This document shows positions 44,485 through 54,028 of a stretch of DNA of 64,000 nucleotides, piece after piece (within the stretch, counting starts at the first letter, position 1; each line of letters begins with the position of its first letter). Source of the stretch: Mesorhizobium amorphae CCNWGS0123 (GTDB lineage: Bacteria; Pseudomonadota; Alphaproteobacteria; Rhizobiales; Rhizobiaceae); NCBI RefSeq assembly GCF_001686985.1, contig NZ_CP015318.1, forward strand, positions 1,176,001 through 1,240,000, given 5' to 3'. Made by a program: the position numbers and the translations under genes. The notes under the pieces are model-generated. The model worked only from the letters and a program-made list of their open reading frames with translations. It had not been told where the DNA came from and did not search any database.

Positions 44485-46470
44485 ATGAAAACCGTCACCG
44501 AATTCTCCCGCAAGGTCGTCGAATTCCCTGATATGGGCATCGTCATGCCGGACGGGTGCCGGCTGTCGGCGCGGGTGTGGATGCCGGCAGATGCCGGCGA
44601 CGATCCGGTGCCGGCAATCCTCGAGCATTTGCCCTACCGCAAGCGCGACGGCACCATCTTTCGCGATCAGCTGACGCATCCCTATTTCGCCGGCCACGGC
44701 TACGCCTCGATCCGCGTCGACATGCGCGGCAACGGCGATTCCGAAGGGCTGATGGACGACGAATATTCCGAGCAGGAATTGCAGGACGCCTGCGATGTCA
44801 TCGCCTGGGCGGCCTCCCAGCCCTGGTGCAACGGCAAGGTCGGCATGATGGGCATTTCCTGGGGCGGCTTCAACTGCCTGCAGGTGGCGGCGATGCAGCC
44901 GCCGGCGCTGAAGGCGGTGATCAGCCTGTGCTCGACCGTCGACCGCTATGCCGACGACATCCACTACAAGGGCGGCTGCCTGCTGATCGAGAATTTCGGC
45001 TGGGCCTCGACCATGCTGTCCTATTCGTCGCGGCCGCCGGATCCGCTGATCGCCGGCGATAACCGCTGGCGCGATCTGTGGCTGACCCGGCTGGAGAACC
45101 AACCATTCCTGGCGCCGCTATGGTTGAAACACCAGCACCGCGACGCCTATTGGAAACGCGGCTCGATCTGCGAAGACTATTCCGCCATCCATGCCGCCGT
45201 GCTGTCGATCGGCGGCTGGCATGACGGCTATCGCAACACGATTTCCCACCTCGTCGGCAACATCGAGGCGCCGGTCAAGGGCATCGTCGGCCCGTGGATC
45301 CACAAGTACCCGCATTACGCGGCACCCCAGCCCGCCATCGGCTTCTTGCAGGAAGCCTTGCGCTGGTGGGACCGCTGGCTGAAGGGCCTCGACACCGGCC
45401 TCGATGCGGATCCCGCCTATCGTGCCTATGTCATGGACAGCGTGCGCCCGGCGCGCTGGCATCCCGAGCGTCCGGGGCGCTGGATCGCCGAACAGATTTG
45501 GCCATCGCCCGACATCAAGGCGGAGGCGATCGAACTCATCGCCGAGGGCGACAGGCCGGTCATCATCGCCTCGCCGCAGTCCTGTGGCCTTGCCGGCGGC
45601 GAGTATTTTCCCTTCACCTTCGGTCCGGAACTGCCCGGCGACCAGCGTCCGGACGATGCGCTGTCGGTCTGTTTCGACCGGCCGCCGCTCAGCGAAGCAA
45701 TCGATATCGTCGGCGCGCCGGAGGTGCTGGTCTGGGTCTCGTCGGATCGGCCTCAGGCGAACATCGCCGTGCGGCTATGCGATGTGCATCCCGACGGCGC
45801 CTCGGAACTGATCTCCTATGGCGTGCTCAACCTGACGCACCGCAACTCGCATGAATTCCCCGAGCCGCTGGTACCGGGCGAGCCCGCCACCGCCAGGGTC
45901 GTGCTCGACCAATGCGCCTACCGCGTGCCGGCCGGCCACCGTTTGCGCATTGCCGTGTCGAACGCCTATTGGCCGATGATCTGGCCGTCGCCCGAACCGG
46001 TCCGTCTCAAGCTCAAGGCCGCGACGCTGACGCTGCCGCTGCGCCCTCTGGCGCAAGGCGACGAGATCACGTTCGCCGCTCCGGAAGGGGCCACGCCTTG
46101 GGCGACGGAGACGGTCCGGCCCGCCAATTCCGAACGCCATGTCGACCATGACGAGAAGACCGGCATGGTCACGCTGTCCATAACGGACGATTTCGGCGAG
46201 GTGCGCGATCTCCAGCACGGCCTCGCCAATGGCAGCATCGCCAGGGAGACATGGGCGATCCATCCCGACGATCCGCTGTCGGCGTCTGGAAAGACCCACT
46301 GGACACAGACCTTGTCGCGAAATGGATGGTCGGTGCGCACCGAAACATCGGCTGAGATGCGGTCCGACGCCAAAAGCTTCACGGTTAGCGCCAGAATCGA
46401 AGCCTTTGAAGGCGAAAAGCTGGTTTTTGAGCGCAACTTCGAGGAGAAAATCCCTCGCGCCCTACTGTGA
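44485..46470 (+). CDS. CocE/NonD family alpha/beta-hydrolase (X-Pro dipeptidyl-peptidase-like)
   Basis: 661 residues. The alpha/beta-hydrolase domain has the nucleophile elbow GMMGISWGGFNC (serine near residue 127), preceded by RVDMRGNGDSEG. The C-terminal half is the jelly-roll domain of X-Pro dipeptidyl-peptidases (DALSVCFDRPPLSEAIDIVG and RIAVSNAYWPMIWPSPEP). Members cleave esters or amides such as cocaine or X-Pro peptides. The ATG at 44485 follows GGAG. No signal peptide, so cytoplasmic. It lies just before a dipeptide-type ABC importer and may process the imported substrate. Confidence 0.9.
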   Translation: MKTVTEFSRKVVEFPDMGIVMPDGCRLSARVWMPADAGDDPVPAILEHLPYRKRDGTIFRDQLTHPYFAGHGYASIRVDMRGNGDSEGLMDDEYSEQELQDACDVIAWAASQPWCNGKVGMMGISWGGFNCLQVAAMQPPALKAVISLCSTVDRYADDIHYKGGCLLIENFGWASTMLSYSSRPPDPLIAGDNRWRDLWLTRLENQPFLAPLWLKHQHRDAYWKRGSICEDYSAIHAAVLSIGGWHDGYRNTISHLVGNIEAPVKGIVGPWIHKYPHYAAPQPAIGFLQEALRWWDRWLKGLDTGLDADPAYRAYVMDSVRPARWHPERPGRWIAEQIWPSPDIKAEAIELIAEGDRPVIIASPQSCGLAGGEYFPFTFGPELPGDQRPDDALSVCFDRPPLSEAIDIVGAPEVLVWVSSDRPQANIAVRLCDVHPDGASELISYGVLNLTHRNSHEFPEPLVPGEPATARVVLDQCAYRVPAGHRLRIAVSNAYWPMIWPSPEPVRLKLKAATLTLPLRPLAQGDEITFAAPEGATPWATETVRPANSERHVDHDEKTGMVTLSITDDFGEVRDLQHGLANGSIARETWAIHPDDPLSASGKTHWTQTLSRNGWSVRTETSAEMRSDAKSFTVSARIEAFEGEKLVFERNFEEKIPRALL

Positions 46471-46532
46471 GCGCTCACCCGATTGGTCCAATTGCGACGT
46501 GCGATTTACGCCACGGCATGTCGCATTCGGTC

Positions 46533-46562
46533 TTGCTTACTGCTTTCCCTTGCGGTCATTAT
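46533..46562 (+). promoter_or_regulatory. Possible sigma-70-like promoter of the dipeptide-type ABC operon
   Basis: TTGCTT (46533-46538) and CATTAT (46557-46562) are 18 bases apart, some 60 bases before the binding-protein start, in the 154-base gap after the hydrolase gene. Match quality is moderate. Confidence 0.3.
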
Positions 46563-46624
46563 TCTCCTCACAAGAAACGAGAAAACGACCATTCAGGTCG
46601 AACCAACAGAGTGAGGAACTCATC

Positions 46625-48211
46625 ATGTCCAATGAACTGGAATATCTGAGCCGCCGCGTTGCATCCGGCAAACTCAGCCGTCGTGATTTTCTCGGCCGCG
46701 CCGCCGCTCTCGGCATCACCGCGACCTTCGCCAACTCGCTGCTTTCGAGCGCGGCGCGCGCCGCCGGCCCGGTCAAGGGCGGCACGCTGAAGGCCGGCCT
46801 GGTCGGCGGTGAATCCACCAACAGCCTCGATCCGGCGCTGATGATGACGCAGGTGCCCTTCGCCTTCGGCAAGTGCTGGGGCGAAATGATCGTCGAGCTG
46901 TCCCCCGAAGGAAAGCTCGAGAACCGCATCGCCGAGGAGATCGGCTCATCGGACGACGCCAAGGTCTGGACGCTGAAGATCCGCGACGGCGTCGAATTCC
47001 ACAACGGCAAGACGGTAACCGCCGAGGACGTGGCCGCCACGCTCGAGCGCCATTCCGATGAGAAGTCGAAGTCCGGCGCGCTTGGCTACATGAAGGGCAT
47101 CGAGAGCATCAAGGCCAGCGGCAAGGAAGTGGTGCTGACGCTGAAGGAGGCCAACGCCGACCTGCCCTATCTGCTCAGCGACTATCACCTGATTGTCCAG
47201 CCCAACGGCGGCAAGGACAAGCCCGATGCCGGCATCTCGGCCGGTCCATACGTGGTCAAGACCAACGAGCCCGGCGTGCGCCATGGCGCCGAACGCTTCG
47301 CCAATTACTGGCAGGGCGACAAGATGGGCCATGCCGACCAGGTCGAAGTCATCGTCATCAACGACGCGACGGCGCGCACGTCCGCCCTGCAGGGCGGCCA
47401 GGTCAACATGATCAACCGCGTCGAGCCGAAGATCGTCGACCTGATCAAGCGTCTACCCGGCGTCACCATCCGCAATCATGCCGGTCCCGGCCACTACGTG
47501 TTCATTATGCATTGCGACACGGCGCCGTTCGACAACAACGACCTGCGCACCGCGCTGAAGCTGGCGATCGACCGCGAGGAGATGCTCGACAAGATCCTGC
47601 GAGGCTACGGCTCGCTCGGCAACGACTTCCCGATAAACGCGTCCTATCCGCTGTTCACCGACATCGAGCAGCGCAAGTACGATCCCGACAAGGCCAAGTT
47701 CCACTACAAGAAGTCGGGTCACGACGGCACCGTGCTGCTCAGGACCTCGGACGTTGCCTTCCCGGGCGCAGTCGATGCGGCGCAGCTCTACCAGCAGAGC
47801 GCGGCCAAGGCCGGCATCAAGATCGAGCTCAAGCGTGAGCCCGGCGATGGCTACTGGAACGAGGTCTGGAACAAGCAGCCCTTCTGCGCCTCCTACTGGG
47901 GTGGCCGTTCGACCCAGGACCAGATGTACTCGACCGCCTATCTGTCATCAGCCGACTGGAACGACACGCGTTTCAAGCGTCCGGATTTCGACAAAATGGT
48001 GCTGGCGGCGCGCGCCGAGCTCGACGAGACCAAGCGCAAGCAGATGTACCACGACATGGCCGTCATGGTGCGCGACGAAGGCGGCCTGATCCTGCCGATG
48101 TTCAACCAGTTCATCGACGCGACAGGCGCCAAGCTCGCCGGCTGGGTCGACGATCCGCATCAGGAACTGATGAACGGCTACGCTCTGGCAAAGTGCTGGC
48201 TCGAAGCCTGA
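46625..48211 (+). CDS. ABC transporter substrate-binding protein, family 5 (peptide/nickel type)
   Basis: 528 residues. The N-terminus KLSRRDFLGRAAALGITATF is a twin-arginine signal ending in SSAARAA, so it is exported to the periplasm. The family 5 core includes WTLKIRDGVEFHNGKTVTAEDV, GQVNMINRVEPKIVDLIKRL and ALKLAIDREEMLDKILRGYG. It captures an oligopeptide, opine or similar solute for the permeases that follow. GAGGAA precedes the ATG. The upstream frame into the hydrolase gene carries no family sequence. Confidence 0.93.
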   Translation: MSNELEYLSRRVASGKLSRRDFLGRAAALGITATFANSLLSSAARAAGPVKGGTLKAGLVGGESTNSLDPALMMTQVPFAFGKCWGEMIVELSPEGKLENRIAEEIGSSDDAKVWTLKIRDGVEFHNGKTVTAEDVAATLERHSDEKSKSGALGYMKGIESIKASGKEVVLTLKEANADLPYLLSDYHLIVQPNGGKDKPDAGISAGPYVVKTNEPGVRHGAERFANYWQGDKMGHADQVEVIVINDATARTSALQGGQVNMINRVEPKIVDLIKRLPGVTIRNHAGPGHYVFIMHCDTAPFDNNDLRTALKLAIDREEMLDKILRGYGSLGNDFPINASYPLFTDIEQRKYDPDKAKFHYKKSGHDGTVLLRTSDVAFPGAVDAAQLYQQSAAKAGIKIELKREPGDGYWNEVWNKQPFCASYWGGRSTQDQMYSTAYLSSADWNDTRFKRPDFDKMVLAARAELDETKRKQMYHDMAVMVRDEGGLILPMFNQFIDATGAKLAGWVDDPHQELMNGYALAKCWLEA

Positions 48212-48227
48212 GCCCGGCCTTGCGGAG

Positions 48228-49187
48228 ATGTCCTCACCCATCGTGAAACTGGTGGCCCAGCGCGTTGCGCTGGGCATCGTCCTGCTGTTGGCCATTTCGG
48301 TCCTGATCTTCGCCGGCACCCAGATCCTACCCGGCGACGTCGCGCAAGCCATCCTCGGACAGTCGGCGACGCCGGAGTCGCTCGCCAATCTGCGCGAGCA
48401 GCTCGGGCTGAACGAACCTGCCTATGTCAGATATTTCCATTGGCTGGGCGGCGTCGTCACCGGCGACCTCGGCACGGCGATGTCGAGCGGCCAGGATATC
48501 GCGACCTCGATCGAGGGGCGGCTGTGGAACACGCTGTTTCTCGCCTTCTGGGCGGCGGTCGTCGCCGTGCCGCTGGCGATCATCCTCGGCCTGATCGCGG
48601 TGCGTTATCGCAATGGCTGGGTCGACAAGCTGATCTCCGGACTGGCGCTCGCCTCGACCTCGTTTCCAGAGTTCTTCATCGGCTATGTGCTGGTCTATTT
48701 CTTCGCCGTGAAATGGCAGATCTTCCCCGGCATCTCCACCGTCTATGAGGGCATGCCGTTCGGCGAGCGTATGCAGGCGATCGCGCTGCCGGCCACCGCG
48801 CTGACGCTGGTGGTGCTCGCCCACATGATGCGCATGACGCGCGCCGCGATCCTCAACGTCATGCAGTCGGCTTATGTCGAGACGGCGGAGTTAAAGGGTC
48901 TGTCGGCCTTCAATGTCATTCGCAGACATGCCTTCCCCAATGCCATCGCCCCGATCATCAACGTCGTCATGCTCAACCTCGCCTACCTGATCGTCGGAGT
49001 CGTCGTGGTCGAAGTGATCTTCGTCTACCCCGGCATGGGGCAGTATCTCGTCGACCACGTCACCAAGCGCGACGTACCTGTCGTGCAGGCGGTCGGCCTG
49101 ATCTTCGCCGCCGTCTACATCAGCCTGAACATCATTGCGGACATAGCGGCGATCGTCGCCAATCCGCGTCTCAGACATCCGAAGTAA
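48228..49187 (+). CDS. ABC transporter permease, DppB type
   Basis: 319 residues with six membrane segments. ILPGDVAQAILGQSATPES is the usual N-terminal periplasmic start of DppB/OppB proteins. The EAA-type loop is near AYVETAELKGLSAFNVIRRH, where the ATPase docks. It begins 16 bases after the binding-protein stop and is the first of two permeases forming the inner-membrane channel. Confidence 0.93.
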   Translation: MSSPIVKLVAQRVALGIVLLLAISVLIFAGTQILPGDVAQAILGQSATPESLANLREQLGLNEPAYVRYFHWLGGVVTGDLGTAMSSGQDIATSIEGRLWNTLFLAFWAAVVAVPLAIILGLIAVRYRNGWVDKLISGLALASTSFPEFFIGYVLVYFFAVKWQIFPGISTVYEGMPFGERMQAIALPATALTLVVLAHMMRMTRAAILNVMQSAYVETAELKGLSAFNVIRRHAFPNAIAPIINVVMLNLAYLIVGVVVVEVIFVYPGMGQYLVDHVTKRDVPVVQAVGLIFAAVYISLNIIADIAAIVANPRLRHPK

Positions 49188-49197
49188 GGGAGCGGGT

Positions 49198-50022
49198 ATG
49201 CTCGATATCAAACGCATCCCCATCCCGGCATTGATCGGCATCGTGATGACGATGCTGTTCGTGCTGGCGGCGATCTTCGCACCCTTGATCGCACCGCACG
49301 GCAATGGCGAGATCGTCGGCGACGTCTGGGAACCGATGTCGGCGGCGCATTGGCTGGGCACCGACAATCTCGGCCGCGATCTGTTGTCGCGCATGATCTA
49401 TGGCGCTCGCACTACGCTGTTCATCGCGGTGCTCGCCACCGCCCTGTCCTTCTCGCTCGGCGCCATCCTCGGTTTTTCGGCGGCGGTTTTCGGCGGCTGG
49501 TTCGACACGCTGCTGTCGCGCCTCGTCGACCTGCTGATGTCGATCCCGACGCTGATCATGGCTCTGGTCGTGCTCTCCGTGCTGCCGACCAATCTGGTGA
49601 TCCTGATCCTGGTCATGGGCATTCTCGATTCGACCCGCGTCTACCGCCTGTCGCGAGCCGTCGCCGTCGACATCAACGTCATGGACTACGTCGAAGCGGC
49701 GAAGCTGCGCGGCGAAGGTGAGGCCTGGATCATCTTCCGCGAGATCCTGCCCAACGCGCTGTCGCCGTTGGTCTCCGAACTCGGCCTGCGCTTCATCTAT
49801 GCGGTGCTCTTCCTGTCGACGCTGTCCTTCCTCGGCCTCGGCGTGCAGCCACCGGATGCCGACTGGGGTGGCATGGTCAAGGAAAACAAGGACGGCATCG
49901 TCTTCGGCATCGCGGCGGCGCTTATTCCCGCCGCGGCGATCGCAGCACTGGCGATCTCGGTCAACCTCGTCGCCGACTGGGTGCTGAACCGCACGACAAG
50001 CCTGAAGGGAGGGCGCGGGTGA
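49198..50022 (+). CDS. ABC transporter permease, DppC type
   Basis: 274 residues, six membrane segments. HWLGTDNLGRDLLSRMIYGA is the DppC/OppC signature, and the coupling loop is YVEAAKLRGEGEAWIIFREI. GGLGVQPPDADWGGM-like residues near the C-terminus are also typical. It starts 10 bases after DppB with GGGAG upstream. Its stop shares a base with the ATPase start (TGATG). Confidence 0.93.
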   Translation: MLDIKRIPIPALIGIVMTMLFVLAAIFAPLIAPHGNGEIVGDVWEPMSAAHWLGTDNLGRDLLSRMIYGARTTLFIAVLATALSFSLGAILGFSAAVFGGWFDTLLSRLVDLLMSIPTLIMALVVLSVLPTNLVILILVMGILDSTRVYRLSRAVAVDINVMDYVEAAKLRGEGEAWIIFREILPNALSPLVSELGLRFIYAVLFLSTLSFLGLGVQPPDADWGGMVKENKDGIVFGIAAALIPAAAIAALAISVNLVADWVLNRTTSLKGGRG

Positions 50023-51677
50023 TGGCTGACAGCAAAGCGAAATCCGGCCTGCTGCTCGATATCCGCAATTTGCGCATCGAGGCCACCGTCTATCCGCCTG
50101 GCGAGGCGCCGAAGAACATCGTGCTTGTCCATGATGTCTCGCTGACGCTGGAAAAGGGCAAGGTGCTCGGCCTGATCGGCGAGTCCGGCGCCGGCAAGTC
50201 GACCATTGGCCTGTCGTCGATGGGCTATGGCCGCGGCGGCGTGCGCATCACCGGCGGCGAGGTCATCCTCAACGGCCGCGACATCCTCAAGGGCGGCAAG
50301 GAAGGGTTCCGCCAGCTGCGCGGCCGCGAGGTCTGCTATGTCGCGCAATCGGCTGCGGCCGCCTTCAACCCGGCGCACAGGTTGATGGACCAGGTGGTGG
50401 AAGCGACGCTGCTGCATGGCACGGCGACACGCGCCGAGGCCGAGAAGCGCGCCGTCGCGCTGTTCAAGAAGCTCAGCCTGCCGAACCCCGAAACCATCGG
50501 CGAACGCTTTCCGCACCAGGTGTCGGGCGGCCAGCTGCAACGCGTGATGACGGCGATGGCACTGTGTTCGGAGCCGGACCTGATCGTCTTCGACGAACCG
50601 ACCACGGCGCTCGACGTGACGACGCAGATCGATGTGCTGGCGGCCATCAAGGACGCCATCCGCGACACCCATGTGGCGGCTTTGTACATCACCCACGACC
50701 TTGCCGTGGTTGCGCAAGTCTCGGACGAGATCATGGTGCTGCGCCACGGCAGGCTGGTCGAATGGGGCGGCACCCGCCAGATCATCAAGGAACCGCGCCA
50801 GGAATACACCAATGCGCTGGTCTCGGTGCACGAGATCGAGCACCATGAGCAGAAGCCCGGCACGACACCGTTCCTGTCGGTCAAGAACGTCACCGCCGCC
50901 TATGGCCGCAGCCACATCAAGGTATTGAAGAACGTCTCGGTCGATATCTATCCTGGCCAGACGCTGGCCGTCGTCGGCGAGTCCGGTTCGGGCAAGTCGA
51001 CGCTGGCGCGCGCCATCACCGGGCTGTTGCCGCCTGAGGAAGGCACCGTCACCTTCGACGGCAGGCCGCTTGCCAACAAGCTTGCCGACCGGCCGAAGGA
51101 GGATCTGCGCCAGCTGCAGATGATATACCAGATGGCCGACGTGGCGATGAACCCGCGCCAGACCGTCGGCACCATCATCGGCCGGCCGCTGGAATTCTAT
51201 TTCGGCATGCGCGGGCGCGAGCGCGACAAGCGCGTCGCCGAGCTGCTTGACAAGATCGAGATGGGCAAGGGTTTTTCCGACCGCTACCCGGCCGAGCTTT
51301 CCGGCGGCCAGAAGCAGCGCGTCTGCATCGCCCGCTCGCTCGCCGCCAAGCCGAAGCTGATCATCTGCGACGAGGTGACCTCGGCGCTCGACCCGCTGGT
51401 GGCCAACGGCATCCTGAAGCTGCTGCTCGAGCTGCAGAAGGAGGAGAGCGTCGCCTATTTGTTCATCACCCATGACCTCGCCACGGTGAAGTCGATCGCC
51501 GATTCGATCGCGGTGATGTATCGCGGCGAGGTGGTCCGCTATGGGCCGAAGAGCAAGGTGCTGACGCCGCCCTTCGACGCCTACACCGATCTTTTGCTGT
51601 CCTCCGTTCCCGAAATGGAAATCGGCTGGCTGGAAAAGGCGATCAAGGGCCGGCGCATGGCGAGCGCCGGCAACTAG
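50022..51677 (+). CDS. Fused ABC transporter ATPase (DppD-DppF type)
   Basis: 551 residues carrying two full ATPase domains. First: Walker A GESGAGKST, signature VSGGQLQRVMTAMAL, Walker B LIVFDEPTTALD, switch ITHDL. Second: Walker A GESGSGKST, signature LSGGQKQRVCIARSL, Walker B LIICDEVTSALD, switch ITHDL. Both sites look active. It energises the two permeases, with DppD and DppF joined in one chain. The ATG at 50022 is preceded directly by an in-frame GTG; GGGAGG lies upstream. Confidence 0.94.
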   Translation: MADSKAKSGLLLDIRNLRIEATVYPPGEAPKNIVLVHDVSLTLEKGKVLGLIGESGAGKSTIGLSSMGYGRGGVRITGGEVILNGRDILKGGKEGFRQLRGREVCYVAQSAAAAFNPAHRLMDQVVEATLLHGTATRAEAEKRAVALFKKLSLPNPETIGERFPHQVSGGQLQRVMTAMALCSEPDLIVFDEPTTALDVTTQIDVLAAIKDAIRDTHVAALYITHDLAVVAQVSDEIMVLRHGRLVEWGGTRQIIKEPRQEYTNALVSVHEIEHHEQKPGTTPFLSVKNVTAAYGRSHIKVLKNVSVDIYPGQTLAVVGESGSGKSTLARAITGLLPPEEGTVTFDGRPLANKLADRPKEDLRQLQMIYQMADVAMNPRQTVGTIIGRPLEFYFGMRGRERDKRVAELLDKIEMGKGFSDRYPAELSGGQKQRVCIARSLAAKPKLIICDEVTSALDPLVANGILKLLLELQKEESVAYLFITHDLATVKSIADSIAVMYRGEVVRYGPKSKVLTPPFDAYTDLLLSSVPEMEIGWLEKAIKGRRMASAGN

Positions 51678-51718
51678 GGGCAAACCACGACCCCGGAAAA
51701 CACTGTCTTACAGCAACG

Positions 51719-51755
51719 CGCCGCGTGTCCCAGGGCCTCGCGGCGTTTTGATTTC
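51719..51755 (+). terminator. Rho-independent terminator after the dipeptide-type ABC operon
   Basis: A seven-bp GC-only stem, CGCCGCG (51719-51725) and CGCGGCG (51739-51745), with a 13-base loop, followed by TTTTGATTT. It lies 42 bases after the ATPase stop and before the phosphatase-like gene. Confidence 0.55.
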
Positions 51756-51769
51756 AACTGACACGTCGC

Positions 51770-52621
51770 ATGGAGCCACTCGTGGCGCTCGAGACCAAGC
51801 TTCTGCTCATCATCCTCGACGGCGTGCCCTATCGGAACTGGCGCCGCCTGATGGGCAATCTCGAAGGCTGGGTGCAGTCGGGCGAGGCGCGTGTCTGGAA
51901 GATGCGCTCGGTGCTGCCCTCGACCTCGGCCTGCTGCTATGCCTCGATCCACACCGGCGTGTCGCCGCAAGTGCACGGCATCCTCTCCAATGAGAACCGG
52001 TTCCGGGTCAAGCAGCCGGATATTTTCTCCGAGGTCAGCAAGGCCGGCGGCAAGACCGGAGCGGTCACCCATTCCTACTGGTCGGAGTTCTTCCGCGCCC
52101 ATCCGTTCGACCTGGTCGAGGACATGGAATTCGACGAAACGGGCGGGCCGATCACGCATGGCCGCTTCCACACCATGACTGGCTACAACGCCAGGAACCA
52201 AATGACGCCGAGCGATGTCGACCTGTTCGCCACACTGACCATGCTGACCCGGCGCCACGGCATCGACTACGGCATCCTGCATACCTGCACGCTGGATTCG
52301 ATGGGCCACCGCTTCGGCCATGACTGCCACGAGATGGACCATGCCTGCTATGCGATGGATGGGATGCTGGCCGCCTTCCTGCCCGGCTGGCGCGAAGCCG
52401 GCTATGAGGTGATCGTCACCGCCGATCATGGCCAGACGAACCGCGGCCATCACGGCGGCCATGACGACGAGATGCAGGATTTCGCGCTGTATTATTTCGG
52501 GCCGGGCAAGGGACCGGAAGCCGACACCTTGCTCGACCAGTTGCAACTGGCTCCGACGGTGCTGAAGCGTCTTGGCGTGCCGGTGCCGGCGACGATGAAG
52601 GCGAAGCCGTTTTTGGGGTGA
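51770..52621 (+). CDS. Alkaline phosphatase superfamily protein (nucleotide pyrophosphatase/phosphodiesterase-like)
   Basis: 283 residues. LLLIILDGVPYRNW gives the first metal-binding Asp, and PSTSACCYASIHTGVSPQVHGI the nucleophile region (Thr/Ser). TLDSMGHRFGHDCHEMDHA and VIVTADHGQTNRGHHGG supply the remaining Asp/His metal ligands in family order. It should hydrolyse a phosphate mono- or diester. No signal peptide is visible, so it is probably cytoplasmic. It follows the ABC operon after a likely terminator and is probably transcribed separately. Confidence 0.87.
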   Translation: MEPLVALETKLLLIILDGVPYRNWRRLMGNLEGWVQSGEARVWKMRSVLPSTSACCYASIHTGVSPQVHGILSNENRFRVKQPDIFSEVSKAGGKTGAVTHSYWSEFFRAHPFDLVEDMEFDETGGPITHGRFHTMTGYNARNQMTPSDVDLFATLTMLTRRHGIDYGILHTCTLDSMGHRFGHDCHEMDHACYAMDGMLAAFLPGWREAGYEVIVTADHGQTNRGHHGGHDDEMQDFALYYFGPGKGPEADTLLDQLQLAPTVLKRLGVPVPATMKAKPFLG

Positions 52622-52652
52622 GTGATTGGCCACCAGCGTTGGCGCCCCCCTC

Positions 52653-52672
52653 TCCCCGTATGGGGACGGGGA
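52653..52672. repeat. Hairpin TCCCCGT/ACGGGGA downstream of the phosphatase-like gene
   Basis: Seven-base perfect arms around ATGGGG, 31 bases after the phosphatase-like gene stop. It is similar in type to the hairpin at 4402-4419. It could terminate that transcript before the sigma factor gene. Confidence 0.45.
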
Positions 52673-52796
52673 AAAGGGAGACACTCTGGCAACCCTCACC
52701 TTCTTCGGCTAGCCTCCCAAAATTCCTTGGCGGAGGATGAACCTTTTTGGACCGATCGGCGACAGAGCAGACAGGAGCCAGGCGGCTCGACCGGCC

Positions 52797-53363
52797 ATGA
52801 CGGCGGCGACGGAGACCGATCGCGCGCTTGTCGACCGGGTCGCGAAGGGCGACAGGGCCGCCGTGCGGCTCCTGTTCATGCGCCACCACGCGCGGGTTTA
52901 CCGCTTCGTGGTGCGCCAGACGGGATCGGAAATGATGGCCGACGATATCGCGAACGAGGTCTTTCTCGAGCTCTGGCGCCAGGCGCCGGGCTTCGAAGGG
53001 CGCTCGGAAGTCTCGACATGGCTGCTCGGCATTGCCCGCTTCAAGGCGCTGTCCTTGCTGCGCAAGAAAAAGGAAGACTGGATCGACGACGACGACGCGG
53101 CGCAGATCCCCGACAGCGCCGACACGCCGGAAGTCGTCACCATGAAGGACGACAAGGCTGCGGCCCTGCGGCGGTTCATCGATGCGCTGCCGGAAGAGCA
53201 CCGAACGGTGATCGACCTTGCCTATTACCACGGCCAGTCGGTGACCGAGATCGGCGAGGTGCTCGGCATTCCGGTCGCCACCGTCAAGACCCGGATGTTC
53301 TACGCCCGCAAGAAACTCGGCGAAGCCTTGAAGGCCGCCGGTTACGACAGGGGGTGGCCATGA
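52797..53363 (+). CDS. ECF-type RNA polymerase sigma factor
   Basis: 188 residues. Region 2 includes FMRHHARVYRFVVRQTGSEM and DIANEVFLELWRQAPGFEG; region 4 includes LPEEHRTVIDLAYYHGQSVT and IGEVLGIPVATVKTRMFYAR. There is a short acidic linker (WIDDDDAAQIPDS). It directs transcription of its regulon when released by the anti-sigma factor encoded next (four-base overlap, ATGA). The start is uncertain: 52797 (MTAATETDRALVDR) fits the family, while an ATG at 52737 is directly abutted by GGAGG and would add 20 residues. Confidence 0.9.
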   Translation: MTAATETDRALVDRVAKGDRAAVRLLFMRHHARVYRFVVRQTGSEMMADDIANEVFLELWRQAPGFEGRSEVSTWLLGIARFKALSLLRKKKEDWIDDDDAAQIPDSADTPEVVTMKDDKAAALRRFIDALPEEHRTVIDLAYYHGQSVTEIGEVLGIPVATVKTRMFYARKKLGEALKAAGYDRGWP

Positions 53364-54028
53364 GCGCCGCTGAAAAGATGTCGCGCCGCGACGAGATGGA
53401 AACGCTGCTGCCGTTCTACCTGAACGGCTCGCTGGAAGGTGCTGAACTGGAAGCCGTCGAGGAATGGCTGGCGACCGACCCGGCGGCACTTGCCGCGCTC
53501 GGCGAGGCGGAGGCCGAATTCTCGGGCACCGCTGCTGCCAACGAGGCGATCCGCCCGCCGGCCGACGCGCTCAGCCGGTTTGCCAAGGCGCTCGACGCCG
53601 AGGCCGGCCCGGCGCGCGCTCCGGCAGGTCAATCATGGCTGGCGCAGGCGTTCAACCGCTTCATGGCGGTGCCGGTCGGCGTCGCCTGGGCGGCGGCCGC
53701 GGTGCTGCTGGCGCTCGTCATGGTGCAGTCCTTCGTACAGCCCGGCGGCAAGGGCAGCGATTTCGAAATTGCCGGCGCGCAGGACGATCTGGCAAAGATG
53801 CCGTTCGCGCTGGTCAAGTTCAAGCCGGAGGCGAAGATGTCGGACATCGCCGTCTTCCTCGGCGAGAACGGCCTGAAGATCGCTGGCGGGCCGACCGCAG
53901 ATGGTGTCTTCCGCATCGCCATCGCGGCCGAGACCGCTGCCGACTACGAGAAGCTGGTCAGCCTTATTGCCGCCCAGCCTTTCGCGGATGCTGTGATCGA
54001 GGGAAGGAAACCGGGCAGTGGCGGCTAG
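53360..54028 (+). CDS. Membrane-bound anti-sigma factor with propeptide-like C-terminal domain
   Basis: 222 residues. An N-terminal cytoplasmic helical domain (METLLPFYLNGSLEGAELEA) binds the sigma factor in such proteins; one membrane segment (VGVAWAAAAVLLALVMVQSF) lies near residues 109-128. The ~95-residue periplasmic part reads FALVKFKPEAKMSDIAVFLG, then GLKIAGGPTADGVFRIAI, then KLVSLIAAQPFADAVIEG. That order matches the beta-alpha-beta-beta-alpha-beta pattern of subtilase propeptides such as that of the peptidase encoded next. It lacks the zinc HxxxCxxC motif. Coupled to the sigma gene by a four-base overlap. Confidence 0.88.
   Translation: MSAAEKMSRRDEMETLLPFYLNGSLEGAELEAVEEWLATDPAALAALGEAEAEFSGTAAANEAIRPPADALSRFAKALDAEAGPARAPAGQSWLAQAFNRFMAVPVGVAWAAAAVLLALVMVQSFVQPGGKGSDFEIAGAQDDLAKMPFALVKFKPEAKMSDIAVFLGENGLKIAGGPTADGVFRIAIAAETAADYEKLVSLIAAQPFADAVIEGRKPGSGG

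Noticed and set aside
49797..51683. A 628-codon minus-strand frame opposite the fused ABC ATPase.
   Set aside because: The plus strand has two complete ATPase domains; the antisense frame is a by-product of high GC at third positions.
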